Shown here: in pieces, positions 5,760 through 5,780 of the stretch | Numbering within the stretch: position 1 is the stretch's first letter | Layout: each line of letters opens with the position of its first letter | Source: Limnohabitans sp. | GTDB lineage: Bacteria > Pseudomonadota > Gammaproteobacteria > Burkholderiales > Burkholderiaceae_C | Reading direction: 5' to 3' | Length of the DNA: 5,780 bases | Assembly (NCBI GenBank): GCA_018883305.1 | Contig: VEQI01000229.1 | Coordinates: forward strand, 1 to 5,780 | Notes under the pieces: generated by a model | The model's database searches: none | What the model was told of the DNA's origin: nothing | Seen by the model: the letters and a program-made list of their open reading frames with translations, nothing else | Program-made: the position numbers and the translations under genes

Positions 5760-5780
5760 ATGGAATCACTCGACCAGATG
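5760..5780 (+). CDS. Start of a downstream gene, cut by the right edge
   Basis: An ATG at 5760 opens a frame of seven codons (MESLDQM) that reaches the window edge. It is preceded by AAAGGGG (5748-5753 with its flanking A), six bases upstream, which is a good ribosome binding site overlapping the stop of the preceding gene. Too little is visible to name a product. Confidence 0.5.

Overview
The window looks like chromosomal DNA from a high-GC betaproteobacterium, probably Burkholderiales and near Comamonadaceae. That placement is an inference from base composition, codon use and gene neighbourhood, not from a marker gene. The theme of most of the window is oxidative purine catabolism.

Layout. 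On the minus strand (1-2108) lies a xanthine dehydrogenase operon: xdhA (2Fe-2S and FAD subunit, complete) followed after 11 bp by xdhB (molybdopterin subunit, only the first 213 codons, running off the left edge). A 216-bp divergent control region (2109-2324) separates it from a plus-strand ABC importer operon (2325-4941). That operon encodes a periplasmic NMT1/THI5-like binding protein, an SsuB/TauB/NrtD-type ATPase and an SsuC-type permease, joined by 1-bp and 4-bp overlaps. After a 168-bp spacer with a possible terminator and a possible new promoter, an unrecognised single-pass membrane protein with four cysteines follows (5110-5748). A further gene begins at 5760 and leaves the right edge.

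The most interesting element is the leader of the importer operon. At about 2172-2232 the plus-strand RNA can fold into a rod of three stems and two internal junctions. This architecture, upstream of an NMT1-domain transporter gene and beside xdhA, matches the published NMT1-motif RNA, the riboswitch class that binds xanthine and uric acid. A terminator-like hairpin followed by six T residues (2251-2289) lies between it and the ribosome binding site, so a transcription-attenuation mechanism is plausible.

How it may fit together: the importer would bring an oxidised purine (xanthine, urate or a relative) into the cell, XdhAB would oxidise hypoxanthine and xanthine to urate, and the riboswitch would tune import to the internal purine pool. 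The two divergent promoter candidates overlap on the DNA and include a TGTATACA palindrome that could be a regulator site. The importer substrate and the direction of regulation are inferences.
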